Source of the DNA: a virus
Direction: 5' to 3' (one strand)
IMG/VR virus record: IMGVR_UViG_3300017963_000188
Location: 248,001-312,000 of that record
Length of the DNA stretch: 64,000 nt
Part shown: positions 55,380 to 63,464 of the stretch, piece by piece
How positions within the stretch are numbered: the first letter of the stretch is position 1
How the letters are laid out: each line of letters opens with the position of its first letter
Translations under genes and position numbers: made by a program
The notes under the pieces: generated by a model
What the model was told of the DNA's origin: nothing
Databases searched by the model: none
Seen by the model: the letters and a program-made list of their open reading frames with translations, nothing else

Positions 55380-58300
55380 ATGTCAGAAAATTTTGGAAGT
55401 GGTGTTTCTAGGACCCTTGAAGCTAAAGATCGTCAGTATAGTACCGTTGTGTGGCAGAAAGGAAAGCCACCTCTCGATAGTGAGTTGAATCTGATTAGCC
55501 AGATCATCCAAGAGACATATGATAAGCTCTCTGAGGCTTCAACTCCATCTGGATGGGTTGGAGATCCTATTCGTATCACAGAAGACTTTATCACTAATTC
55601 TTCATGGTCAAACCGATTCAGATTTGGTACTCAGAGAAACAGTGAAAAGAGAGGTTTTCCAATCGCTGTGGTGAATGGTTGGGTAGTCCCTGTTGTAGCT
55701 ACCAGGGTAGGTGACCCACCGACTTCTCCAAATGATACTGATTTCTTCAATCAAATTGATCTTGATCCACCTCCCAGTGGTGTAGGTGACTTCAGAACTG
55801 ATTTTGTTTTCTTGGAGGTTTGGAGAGCACAGTTGAGTCCTGGAGGGACAACTTCCAAACCTACAGCAACTGAAATATACAAGTTTGGTAACACTGAACA
55901 TGGTGGGACAAACCTATCAGATGACATTCAAGACCCAGCAATTGGTTTTGAGACCACAGAACGAGTCCAGGTTCAATATCGTATACGAGTTGTTTCTGGT
56001 GTGAGTCTTTCAGGTCATAATGATGGGTTTGATGATTCTGCTGTGTTTGCTCGTGGGGCATCTAGCACCAACACAGCTTTCACTTTTGAAAATATGCGTG
56101 AAGAACTTGGTGATCCAGGTTTGTGGAGAGCAGGGGATGGTGATTACACCAACTCATTAGGTGCTGTAGATGGATATAGTTTTGCTATTCCTATTTGCAG
56201 TGTTTTCAGACGTAACTCTCAAGCATATGCTGCTGATTCAAATCAGAATGGTGGGGTTAATAGAAATCTTGCTGCTACAACAAGGGATGATGCTACTGAA
56301 TTCATCAACACACCTACTCTAGATACAGCAATTGATGATGATGATGTGAGTTTGGATCTTGTGACTATCACCAGCACTGGTTTGCCAAATGTGCAAAGTG
56401 TGATTCGTATTGATGATGAAATCCTTACCTATGCTGGTATCACAAGTAATACCCTGACTGGTCTTGTGAGAGAGGCTTACAACTCTGCACCGCAGGAACA
56501 TAAAGCAGGGGCTACAGTCACATTGCTCCCAATGCGTCCTGATGGTTTGTTTTCAGATCAGGTGGCCAATAAGGACATTTTTGATCTGAGACATGTTGTG
56601 TCTCTTGAGTCAATGGACTTTCAACGTTTGTTATCTCACAATTTCACCAAGCTGTTAAGAGGTGAGTTGAAATCTACTTGGAAGAGATCCGGTGCTTCTG
56701 GTATTCGAGGTCCTGAGATTCTTTTCGTAGATAGATTAACTTCTACCTCCCCACCAGCAGGTGTCTCTGAACTAGATGATACAGATAATCATCGTATTAT
56801 CTTTTCTGATGCAGCTTTGATGCAACCTGGGAATATTTGCATGGTAGCACCCCCTGCCACAGATGGTAGTGAGCAATCAGCTACTTTAGCAGGTTTTGGT
56901 CTAGAGGTTACAGCTACTGCTCAGGTTGCTACAGCTAGTACCTGGACTGCGGGAGATTGGATCAGAATCCCTATATCTCAGTTCAAAAATGGGTTCCAGG
57001 GTGGGCATGATGACAGTGTTCGATTCCTTGCTGATTCTGAATTAGAGACTACTGTTAGAATCTACATTGATGGGGCAGAGACTGAATACACAGCAAATGG
57101 TGGTGGTAATGATTACTTCACTGCTGAAGCTTACACTGGTGGTGGTGTGCCTGATCCTGATGATGATTTAAAGATTACCTTTGGGGGTGATTGGCCTACT
57201 ACCGCAGATACTAATCTGATCATTTCATTTGTGCTTCAATATGGTCCAGGAAGAGGGTTGAGTAGGACTCCTAATTTCATGCACGAGATTAACTTCTCAA
57301 CCTCTACTACTGATATTCTGACTAGATACTTCAACAAATTGCATATGGAACCTATCCATCTTTGGGGTCGTATCAATCCTGAGGGGTATAGAGAAGAGCC
57401 AGTTAAGAACAGTGAAGCCTATATTGACCTTGGTTCTAAGACAGCAATCATTAGTCCTTGGCGTAGGTTGGGAGTACCTGACATCAAGGTTATTGACGGT
57501 TCTGGTTTCAACGGTGGTAGTGGTCTTATGCCTGTAGGGGCAGCTCCTAAGGATGAGGTAGATCCATTGGATCTGTTCAAGGGTAGTGATAATGGTGCTA
57601 CTCAGCATTGTGTGAGTTTCCCTCATGATTGGATCTGTTTCCCTCGGACAGGAGATGTGTATGTACCCATTCTTCATGAGACAGTAGGCAACTTCTATCG
57701 AGGTATCAACTTCTTCATGTCATGTTCTGAAGGTGCTCATGCTACGTTAGACGACAGTGAAAAGAATTATGTCAACACCTCATATGCTGACTCACAGCAG
57801 TTCTTCAGCACCTCAACTGATGGTTCTACCCCAGCAGCTTACAACCGTAAGATCACAACAGGTACTGGTGAAATTGCTGCCCATAGTGTAGCTGGGATGA
57901 GAAAATATAGTAGTGGAGATAGAGAAGGTTTAGAACTTCCACCATTCTATGGTGTAGCTCGTCTATTTGCTGTGTATGAAGGGGTTGATTTTGAAGCTAA
58001 TGGTTCTGCATTTGATACCACGACAAGAGCACCTCTTGCTGGTGGTGCTGTAAATCTTCTCCGACCAGAGTTTGATGGACCACCTATTTTCATCATAGAA
58101 GATGATGATGGGGATTGCACCTTTGTATTGAATGCAGAAGCCATTGACTTGAATCAGCTTGCTTCACCACCAGCATCTTTTGCTGATGGTGAGTATGTAC
58201 TTGAAGCTTCTGTGTTTGGTTTTGACCGTGGGTTCTTGACCGACAATTGTCGGTTGGTGCTCAGTCGAAGTGTGGCTCATGTGGTAGGGGACGATATTGA

Positions 58301-59384
58301 TTCTCCAAATTACATTCTTCAATCACCAGTATCGTCAACAGTAGATATTGACATTGCCTACTCAAGGACTCCATACCAAGGAGACCCATTTGGTAGTCAA
58401 GAAAATCATCTAGATCGTCTTTATAGACCTGGGTGCATGTCTAGTGCTGATGTTCGGAATATTCTGGATAACCCACTGGATTATGATACTTTGACTCTTG
58501 ACAATCAAAAGTCGTTTGAGGTGTTAGAAGGTCTTTCGTTTGCCACCACTTTGGGATCTGGTACCCTTTCATTCCCAAAGACATTCTATAGCAATAGTGA
58601 TGTTTTGGTGGGGTACGAGGAACCAACATCTTGGCCTCCTACATTACCCACTGATCCAAGACCTTTGGTTCAAATCAATGCTACAACCACTGGTTTTGAG
58701 ATTTCAAAACCATCTGATACAAACATCATTGAACGGTTGCCATTAGGGTCTCTGTTTAGAGACAAAGATTTCCTTGGTATGCTGATGGAATCTCTCAATG
58801 GTTCTATATCTAGTAACTTCCGTCTCTGGCATTTCATGCCTGAACATAGAGTTTTGGTGGAACTTCCTCGTTCAAGTCAGTTTTTGAATGATGGAGAGAA
58901 TGTTACTGGTCATGAGTATAACAATTTTGATGGTGTTGGTTCTTATCTCACCTTGGTTGATGGGATCATTGATGACCTATCAAGCACCACAAAATTCAAG
59001 ACAGAACGAGGTGGTTCTGCTTATGTTTCCTCTCGACCAATTCCAGGTGGGCCTATTGAGAATTATCTGGGTATTTTGGATCTCACAGCGGCAAAAAGTA
59101 GTGTCATGATAGGTCATGCCTTGTTGGTGAGGTCTTATCCTGAAGAGGTATCTGGGAATGAAGTAACTGCTGGAGATGAGCTTCAGATGGTGGTAATGAC
59201 ACATTGCTACAAGCCTTCACAGATCTCTTCTTCAGCAGAAGTTTCTATTATGAACTCTCCTACAGGTACTGGTGAAGGATACTCAGCAGTGGACAGGTTC
59301 CGATTGGAAGGACACCCATTGATTCTGAATAGGACTCGTTACGAGCCTGATACCAGTGCCGTGACATTAGCTAAGAAGGTGTGA
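55380..59384 (+). CDS. 1334-aa structural protein, paralogue of the 858-aa protein
   Basis: The N-terminal 380 residues are a paralogue of the 858-aa protein (RTDFVFLEVWRA, ERVQVQYRIRVV, GLWRAGDGD, DGYSFAIPICSVFRRN), and both later carry DGLFSDQVANKDIFDLRH or the similar DDLFSDEISNGDVLDMRQ. A small extra domain is inserted here at about residues 305-380, with VIRIDDEILTYAGITSNTLT and LVREAYNSAP; the 858-aa protein lacks it. The remaining 850 residues are beta-rich with an unusually high content of Pro, Asp and Gly. It starts at ATG 55380 after AGAGGTGAATAGCT. The pair brackets the whole fibre array (32.9 and 59.4 kb), suggesting a shared structural role. Confidence 0.7.
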   Translation: MSENFGSGVSRTLEAKDRQYSTVVWQKGKPPLDSELNLISQIIQETYDKLSEASTPSGWVGDPIRITEDFITNSSWSNRFRFGTQRNSEKRGFPIAVVNGWVVPVVATRVGDPPTSPNDTDFFNQIDLDPPPSGVGDFRTDFVFLEVWRAQLSPGGTTSKPTATEIYKFGNTEHGGTNLSDDIQDPAIGFETTERVQVQYRIRVVSGVSLSGHNDGFDDSAVFARGASSTNTAFTFENMREELGDPGLWRAGDGDYTNSLGAVDGYSFAIPICSVFRRNSQAYAADSNQNGGVNRNLAATTRDDATEFINTPTLDTAIDDDDVSLDLVTITSTGLPNVQSVIRIDDEILTYAGITSNTLTGLVREAYNSAPQEHKAGATVTLLPMRPDGLFSDQVANKDIFDLRHVVSLESMDFQRLLSHNFTKLLRGELKSTWKRSGASGIRGPEILFVDRLTSTSPPAGVSELDDTDNHRIIFSDAALMQPGNICMVAPPATDGSEQSATLAGFGLEVTATAQVATASTWTAGDWIRIPISQFKNGFQGGHDDSVRFLADSELETTVRIYIDGAETEYTANGGGNDYFTAEAYTGGGVPDPDDDLKITFGGDWPTTADTNLIISFVLQYGPGRGLSRTPNFMHEINFSTSTTDILTRYFNKLHMEPIHLWGRINPEGYREEPVKNSEAYIDLGSKTAIISPWRRLGVPDIKVIDGSGFNGGSGLMPVGAAPKDEVDPLDLFKGSDNGATQHCVSFPHDWICFPRTGDVYVPILHETVGNFYRGINFFMSCSEGAHATLDDSEKNYVNTSYADSQQFFSTSTDGSTPAAYNRKITTGTGEIAAHSVAGMRKYSSGDREGLELPPFYGVARLFAVYEGVDFEANGSAFDTTTRAPLAGGAVNLLRPEFDGPPIFIIEDDDGDCTFVLNAEAIDLNQLASPPASFADGEYVLEASVFGFDRGFLTDNCRLVLSRSVAHVVGDDIDSPNYILQSPVSSTVDIDIAYSRTPYQGDPFGSQENHLDRLYRPGCMSSADVRNILDNPLDYDTLTLDNQKSFEVLEGLSFATTLGSGTLSFPKTFYSNSDVLVGYEEPTSWPPTLPTDPRPLVQINATTTGFEISKPSDTNIIERLPLGSLFRDKDFLGMLMESLNGSISSNFRLWHFMPEHRVLVELPRSSQFLNDGENVTGHEYNNFDGVGSYLTLVDGIIDDLSSTTKFKTERGGSAYVSSRPIPGGPIENYLGILDLTAAKSSVMIGHALLVRSYPEEVSGNEVTAGDELQMVVMTHCYKPSQISSSAEVSIMNSPTGTGEGYSAVDRFRLEGHPLILNRTRYEPDTSAVTLAKKV

Positions 59385-59385
59385 T

Positions 59386-59571
59386 ATGGGACAAAGAACT
59401 CTTTCTAAAACAGCTCTGCCAAAAGAGGCTCGTCTTAGTGGTCTGAGCATTGAAGTAAATCGAATCAAGAATCTTCTCTTGAATCCAGCCTTAGGTTCTA
59501 CTGAACGAGATAGTCTTCAGACCAAGCTGGAATCGTTGCTTCAAGAAAAACGTGATGTTGAACAGGAGTAG
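59386..59571 (+). CDS. Small helical protein of unknown function
   Basis: A 61-aa protein, MGQRTLSKTALPKEARLSGL then a helical stretch with IEVNRIKNLLLNPALGSTER and LQTKLESLLQEKRDVEQE, a likely coiled coil. It starts one base after the 1334-aa stop. Small coiled-coil proteins follow fibres twice in this region (also at 54400), so both may be assembly factors; this is inferred only. Confidence 0.6.
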   Translation: MGQRTLSKTALPKEARLSGLSIEVNRIKNLLLNPALGSTERDSLQTKLESLLQEKRDVEQE

Positions 59572-59577
59572 ATCCTT

Positions 59578-60000
59578 GTGCTACAGATCAGAAAAATAGC
59601 CTACTCTGTAGCGTCACGTATCCCTATATATGAAGACCTCCAACCAATCAAATTAGACAAGTCGTATACTGAAGAAGAATTGATCCGTATGGATACTGAA
59701 GACCTCGATATGATGGCTTTTGGGTTCCATTCAGGTGATTTGCTTGAGGTACATCCAGAAAGTCTTACTGTAATCTATGATGATGACCTTGAAAACGCTA
59801 GGGACCAAGCTGAAAGGGAAGGATGGGAATTATGGGCTAAAAAAGTTGACCTTTCAGATCCAATTGAAGTAAAGTTGAAGCACGGAAGATTGCAAATAGA
59901 GGATGGTCATCATAGGTATTTGGCAGCCAAGATTTTGGGATCTTCACTCTTAGCTATCGTAGAGATATGGGATAATCCCATAGAGAAAATACTTATGTAG
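59578..60000 (+). CDS. ParB/sulfiredoxin-fold protein
   Basis: A 140-aa protein starting at GTG 59578, with AGGAG about ten bases upstream. Residues 97-120 contain the ParB/Srx-type motif IEDGHHRYLAAKILG (D109, G110, H111, H112, R113) after a DPIEVKLKHGRLQ strand. In this superfamily the G-x-H/R-R motif binds nucleotide or phosphate. The N-terminal half, with a YTEEELIRMDTEDLDMMAFG segment, is unfamiliar. Family members include ParB CTPases, sulfiredoxin and small phage nucleotide-handling proteins; the role here cannot be chosen. It is the first non-structural-looking gene after the fibre region. Confidence 0.7.
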   Translation: MLQIRKIAYSVASRIPIYEDLQPIKLDKSYTEEELIRMDTEDLDMMAFGFHSGDLLEVHPESLTVIYDDDLENARDQAEREGWELWAKKVDLSDPIEVKLKHGRLQIEDGHHRYLAAKILGSSLLAIVEIWDNPIEKILM

Positions 60001-60009
60001 GAGACTATT

Positions 60010-60432
60010 ATGTGGTGGGACAAAGTAAAGACGTTCTTCTGGGCTTTTGTAGCCGGTGTTGGGGCTGTGTTGGTGTTTCTTTTCATTCGTCATACCCAAA
60101 AAGAAACAAAGGTTGTGAATGACATTCCAGATGATCGAGTAGATGATAATGGTAACCCAATTCCTATTGGTGAAGAAGATGATAAAGGTTTCACCCAATG
60201 GGAAGTGAAAGAGTTTGATGTTGGTATCACTAAAGGTCAGGCTTCTTCTGTTACCGTTAAAGGAGATGATGGTAAAAAAGAACGTATTAACCTTCCAAAG
60301 GGTGTGAAGGCAAAGGATGTGAAACATGTGATTCAAGTAGAACCAAACACTCTTGTTGTATCCGTAAAGGATAAAACAGGTGTGGATGCTGGTTCAATCC
60401 TTGATGTGTTGGAAGGTAAAAAAGATGCTTAA
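60010..60432 (+). CDS. Single-TM membrane protein
   Basis: A 140-aa protein starting MWWDKVKTFFWAFVAGVGAV, with one strong transmembrane helix at about residues 8-27 and an Arg/His-containing stretch after it. The rest is charged and hydrophilic (DIPDDRVDDNGNPIPIGEED and so on), ending in a compact KVKHVIQVEPNTLVVSV-like beta part. A clear AGGAG lies 7 bases before the ATG. Its last codons overlap the start of the next gene by 8 bp. Being followed by a secreted or outer-membrane-like product suggests a cell-envelope pair. A spanin-type role is possible, but the domain is not coiled coil and the order of topology is unproven. Confidence 0.65.
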   Translation: MWWDKVKTFFWAFVAGVGAVLVFLFIRHTQKETKVVNDIPDDRVDDNGNPIPIGEEDDKGFTQWEVKEFDVGITKGQASSVTVKGDDGKKERINLPKGVKAKDVKHVIQVEPNTLVVSVKDKTGVDAGSILDVLEGKKDA

Positions 60433-60991
60433 TATCATATTGATTTCAATGCTTCTTACCGTAGATGGTAATACGGATCAAAAGTGCATCCCAAAAAAGA
60501 CTTTTGATGAAATAGTTACGGTAGTGAAGAACTATAAATGTCTGCAAGAGAACAAACCCAGTATCAAGATAGATGAATGGGTGGTACTTGTAGATGAAGA
60601 GGGTCGTATCTTCAGCGGTCCAAGTGATGGGAGCACAGACATTGGTGGGAAGATAACCTGGTGCCCATTCGAAGTGGACTTCAAATTCAAGCCTAAACTC
60701 CAAATGCACACCAAAAAGAAACCAAAAGGTGGGTTTCGGTTCCGATTCAAAGCTTATGTATACGGAAAATTTATCTATATAAAAACCCCCAAAGAAATTC
60801 TAGATGCTGGGATAGGTATAGATTTTCTGTATTACAAGAGATTCAATGTCCAAGTTATTACGGGTATCTTGTCTGTGGGTATTGCTATAGGCTGGGATAT
60901 CACTAAGAACTTTGGGGCAGTTGTGGGGATGACAAATCCTTGGTGGGAATTCCGACTATCTCCGATGGCTGGTCTATATTTTGGTTTCTGA
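60425..60991 (+). CDS. Secreted or outer-membrane-like protein
   Basis: A 189-aa protein starting MLNIILISMLLTVDGNTDQK at ATG 60425, which overlaps the end of the TM gene; an in-frame ATG at 60380 would lie inside it. Residues 1-16 look like a short signal peptide, followed by two Cys near 20-40. The later half (about 95-189) alternates hydrophobic residues (FRFRFKAYVYGKFIYI, FNVQVITGILSVGIAIGWD) and ends in SPMAGLYFGF. A terminal Phe after alternating strands is the classic signal of an outer-membrane beta-barrel. No family is recognised. A lysis or superinfection-exclusion function is possible but unproven. Confidence 0.6.
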   Translation: MLNIILISMLLTVDGNTDQKCIPKKTFDEIVTVVKNYKCLQENKPSIKIDEWVVLVDEEGRIFSGPSDGSTDIGGKITWCPFEVDFKFKPKLQMHTKKKPKGGFRFRFKAYVYGKFIYIKTPKEILDAGIGIDFLYYKRFNVQVITGILSVGIAIGWDITKNFGAVVGMTNPWWEFRLSPMAGLYFGF

Positions 60992-61090
60992 TCTTTGTAA
61001 CAAAAATAAATCATGGTAAAGTATCGTTACTTACTTCGGAGGGGGTATTAGTCTACTGATCTGATTAAAACCCTCCAGACAGGATTGGAT
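60992..61090 (+). other. Module-boundary intergenic region
   Basis: The longest intergenic gap of the window (99 bp), between the last envelope gene and the helicase gene. It contains TTGTAA (60995) and TAAAGT (61017) 16 bases apart, a weak sigma-70-like pair, and an inverted repeat GGAGGG/CCCTCC (61038-61043 and 61071-61076) with a 27-base loop. There is no T-run and so no clear terminator. It may hold a promoter for the replication module. Confidence 0.4.
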
Positions 61091-62710
61091 ATGGCTTTGC
61101 AAATACCTAAGGTTTACAATCATTTAAAGGATATTAGAGGTAGATCCAAAGTTGAGTTGAAGCCAACTTCATTACTAAAAAGTGAAATTGTAAATGAATC
61201 TGGGGACACTGTAGAATTTAAACTCCGTAATTACCAATCAATTGGAGTTTACAACCTTTTGACCATGAAAAGGTTTATCCTTGGTGATGATACTGGCTTG
61301 GGGAAAACTATTGAGACATTGACGACTCTTTCATATCTCTGGGAAAAGGAAAAGGGTTTCAAGACCATTATCGTCGCACCTAAAAGTGCATTGATGCAAT
61401 GGCAAAAAGAGATGTCTCGTTTCTTGGTGGGCCTCAAAGGTATAGTAGTGAAAGGTTCTGCAAAGAACCGCTACAAGATATATGAATCTTTCTTTTTGAA
61501 ACAAGATCATTTCGCTCTCATAATGAATTACCACATCTTAGCTAGAGACTGGGATGCAATTCGATATTGGATCGTTGATGAAGAAGAAATAAAAGAAAAA
61601 GGAAAGAAAAAGAAGGTCTATAAAGTCAAGATGCGTATGGCTACTATCTTTGATGAAGCTACGGCTTTCAAAAATACTCGCACCAAGACTCATGATGTGT
61701 GCTACCAATTATCAAAGCTCTCAGATCGAGTCTATGGTTTAACTGCTACATTGCTCAAGAACAATCTTATGGAAGGTTTTGGGATATTCCGAGTCATTGT
61801 TCCAGGGCTCTTCAGGACCAAGACAGGGTTCATGAAAGAGTTTTGCCATACCCAGTTACAACATGTGGGGAGAGGTAGAAAAATACCTATTGTGGTGGGA
61901 TACAAGAACTTGAAGAAATTTAGATCTGACATAGACCCATATTTCCTGGGACGACCAAAGACAGAAGTTTCAGAAGAGTTACCTGAAGTCATTACAAAGA
62001 AGGTGCATCTAGAGTTCACGAAGATCCAGAGGGACAAGTATGCAGAGGCATTATCTGGATTACTCCTTCTGGAAGATGACGAGAAAGAAACCACCAAGCT
62101 CACATCTATGATTTATTGTCAACAGATCGTAGACAGCCCACATCTTATAGAAATACCTGGTCCATCTAACAAAGAAGAGGAACTGTTCCGTATCTTAGAG
62201 GATGAGCTGGACAAAGAAAAAGTGATTATTTACTCCAACTTTAGGAAAATGGTGGATCGTCTGGGGGTACTTCTAGAGGAAAAAGGTATCCCTTATACAA
62301 GAATCACAGGTGCTGAGAATAAAGATGTGGTGAGGGAGCAGAACCGAAGTCGATTCCAAGATCCAGAAAGTGGTGTAAATATAATGCTGATCACGAATGC
62401 AGGATCAGCAGCCATTAATCTTCAGGCAGCTTCAGCTCTGATTTTCTATGATTCTCCCTGGAGCTATGGTGATTATAAGCAATTATTGGGTCGTATGGTA
62501 CGTATAGGGTCCAAGCATACAACGGTCTTGGCTCTTCATTTGGTAGTTGAGGGGTCGATTGATATGCACGTTTTAAAGACGTTGAAGAAAAAGAAAGGGC
62601 TGATTGATCCTATCTTGGGTGGCTCAGAAGAGACCTTGAGTTTTGACAGTGAGTCCGAGATCGATGATGTGTTTAGAGCACTAAAAGAAGATGCTAGGAG
62701 AAGACGGTAG
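61091..62710 (+). CDS. SNF2-type DNA helicase/translocase
   Basis: A 540-aa superfamily 2 protein of the SNF2 type starting MALQIPKVYNHLKDIRGRSK at ATG 61091; TTG 61085 is in frame but less likely. Motif I is G-D-D-T-G-L-G-K-T (65-73), the usual DEMGLGKT in variant form. Motif Ia follows (IIVAPKSALMQWQKEM). Motif II is D-E-A-T (188-191) with A-F-K-N, and motif III is LTATLLKN. The second RecA lobe has IIYSNFRKMVDRL, then MLITNAGSAAINLQAASALI, and motif VI QLLGRMVRIGSK with G467, R468, R471 and G473. All core motifs are present, so it is likely active. SNF2 proteins in phages often act in replication, recombination or protection of DNA. It opens the non-structural module. Confidence 0.85.
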   Translation: MALQIPKVYNHLKDIRGRSKVELKPTSLLKSEIVNESGDTVEFKLRNYQSIGVYNLLTMKRFILGDDTGLGKTIETLTTLSYLWEKEKGFKTIIVAPKSALMQWQKEMSRFLVGLKGIVVKGSAKNRYKIYESFFLKQDHFALIMNYHILARDWDAIRYWIVDEEEIKEKGKKKKVYKVKMRMATIFDEATAFKNTRTKTHDVCYQLSKLSDRVYGLTATLLKNNLMEGFGIFRVIVPGLFRTKTGFMKEFCHTQLQHVGRGRKIPIVVGYKNLKKFRSDIDPYFLGRPKTEVSEELPEVITKKVHLEFTKIQRDKYAEALSGLLLLEDDEKETTKLTSMIYCQQIVDSPHLIEIPGPSNKEEELFRILEDELDKEKVIIYSNFRKMVDRLGVLLEEKGIPYTRITGAENKDVVREQNRSRFQDPESGVNIMLITNAGSAAINLQAASALIFYDSPWSYGDYKQLLGRMVRIGSKHTTVLALHLVVEGSIDMHVLKTLKKKKGLIDPILGGSEETLSFDSESEIDDVFRALKEDARRRR

Positions 62711-63454
62711 ATGGAGAGAAACAGACATGCTAACCCAAATTGTCCAAAATGTAAGGGCAAAGGAAGCATTTATCAGTATGACGCTGATACGAATACTGAA
62801 GAATTCAAAGAGTGTGTCTGTGTGTATCGTAGTATGATAGTGTCCAAACTGAAACGTATACATCCAGATCTATTATCATGTGGCTCTGATATTGATAGAA
62901 CCTCTCTTTTTGATATGCGGGACGATGACGGTAATATAAAAAATTTGGTGGTGATGGGAGATTACAATCAAGTTCTTAGACACATCAGGAAATTCTTGAT
63001 CCAAACGTATACTAACATAGACATAGAGTTTAATTGCAGATTTATAGATGATTTGGATGTTACAAATAAACGATTTTCTCATAATCGTGCAGAAGGTGAG
63101 GATGAGTTTCTAGACTCTCTAAAAATACCAGACCTATTAGTTATTCTTGCTGACCGAGTACACCATAAAAACTCATTGCTTCCAGATTATTTTTTGGAGG
63201 CACTCAAAAAAAGACCACGAATGCATGGTACTTGGGTTTATTTGCCACGACCTCTTAGTAACAGAAATCATTTTTTCAGTACAGAATTAAGAGAGCATCT
63301 ATACAAATATTTTGAAGAATATAAGATTACTTCCACTATGGCTGTAGTAAAAAATGAAGAAACTGGTGAAGTTATGGAAACTAACAGTGGAAGTGCTAAT
63401 GTGAAGAAGGTTATATCTAAATCTAGTATTCTGGATGGATGTCCAGATGTTTGA
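62711..63454 (+). CDS. Zinc-finger protein, possible helicase loader
   Basis: A 247-aa protein starting directly after the helicase stop. The N-terminus has C11-x2-C14-K-G-K-G, then C35-x-C37, a DnaJ-type or zinc-ribbon Cys set. The rest reads like an AAA+ loader core without its Walker A: NLVVMGDYNQVLRHIRKFLI where a P-loop would be, then LKIPDLLVILADRVHHKNSL, reminiscent of Walker B, and HGTWVYLPRPLS where loader proteins have a sensor-1 strand. The partial next gene resembles a replicative helicase N-terminus, which supports a loader role. The absence of a P-loop means it would not hydrolyse ATP in the usual way. Function is inferred. Confidence 0.6.
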   Translation: MERNRHANPNCPKCKGKGSIYQYDADTNTEEFKECVCVYRSMIVSKLKRIHPDLLSCGSDIDRTSLFDMRDDDGNIKNLVVMGDYNQVLRHIRKFLIQTYTNIDIEFNCRFIDDLDVTNKRFSHNRAEGEDEFLDSLKIPDLLVILADRVHHKNSLLPDYFLEALKKRPRMHGTWVYLPRPLSNRNHFFSTELREHLYKYFEEYKITSTMAVVKNEETGEVMETNSGSANVKKVISKSSILDGCPDV

Positions 63455-63464
63455 CGGTTAGTAT

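Noticed and set aside
60010-60991. Firm annotation of the overlapping pair as Rz/Rz1 spanins
   Set aside because: No lipobox in the second protein and no coiled coil in the first; kept as an open hypothesis only.
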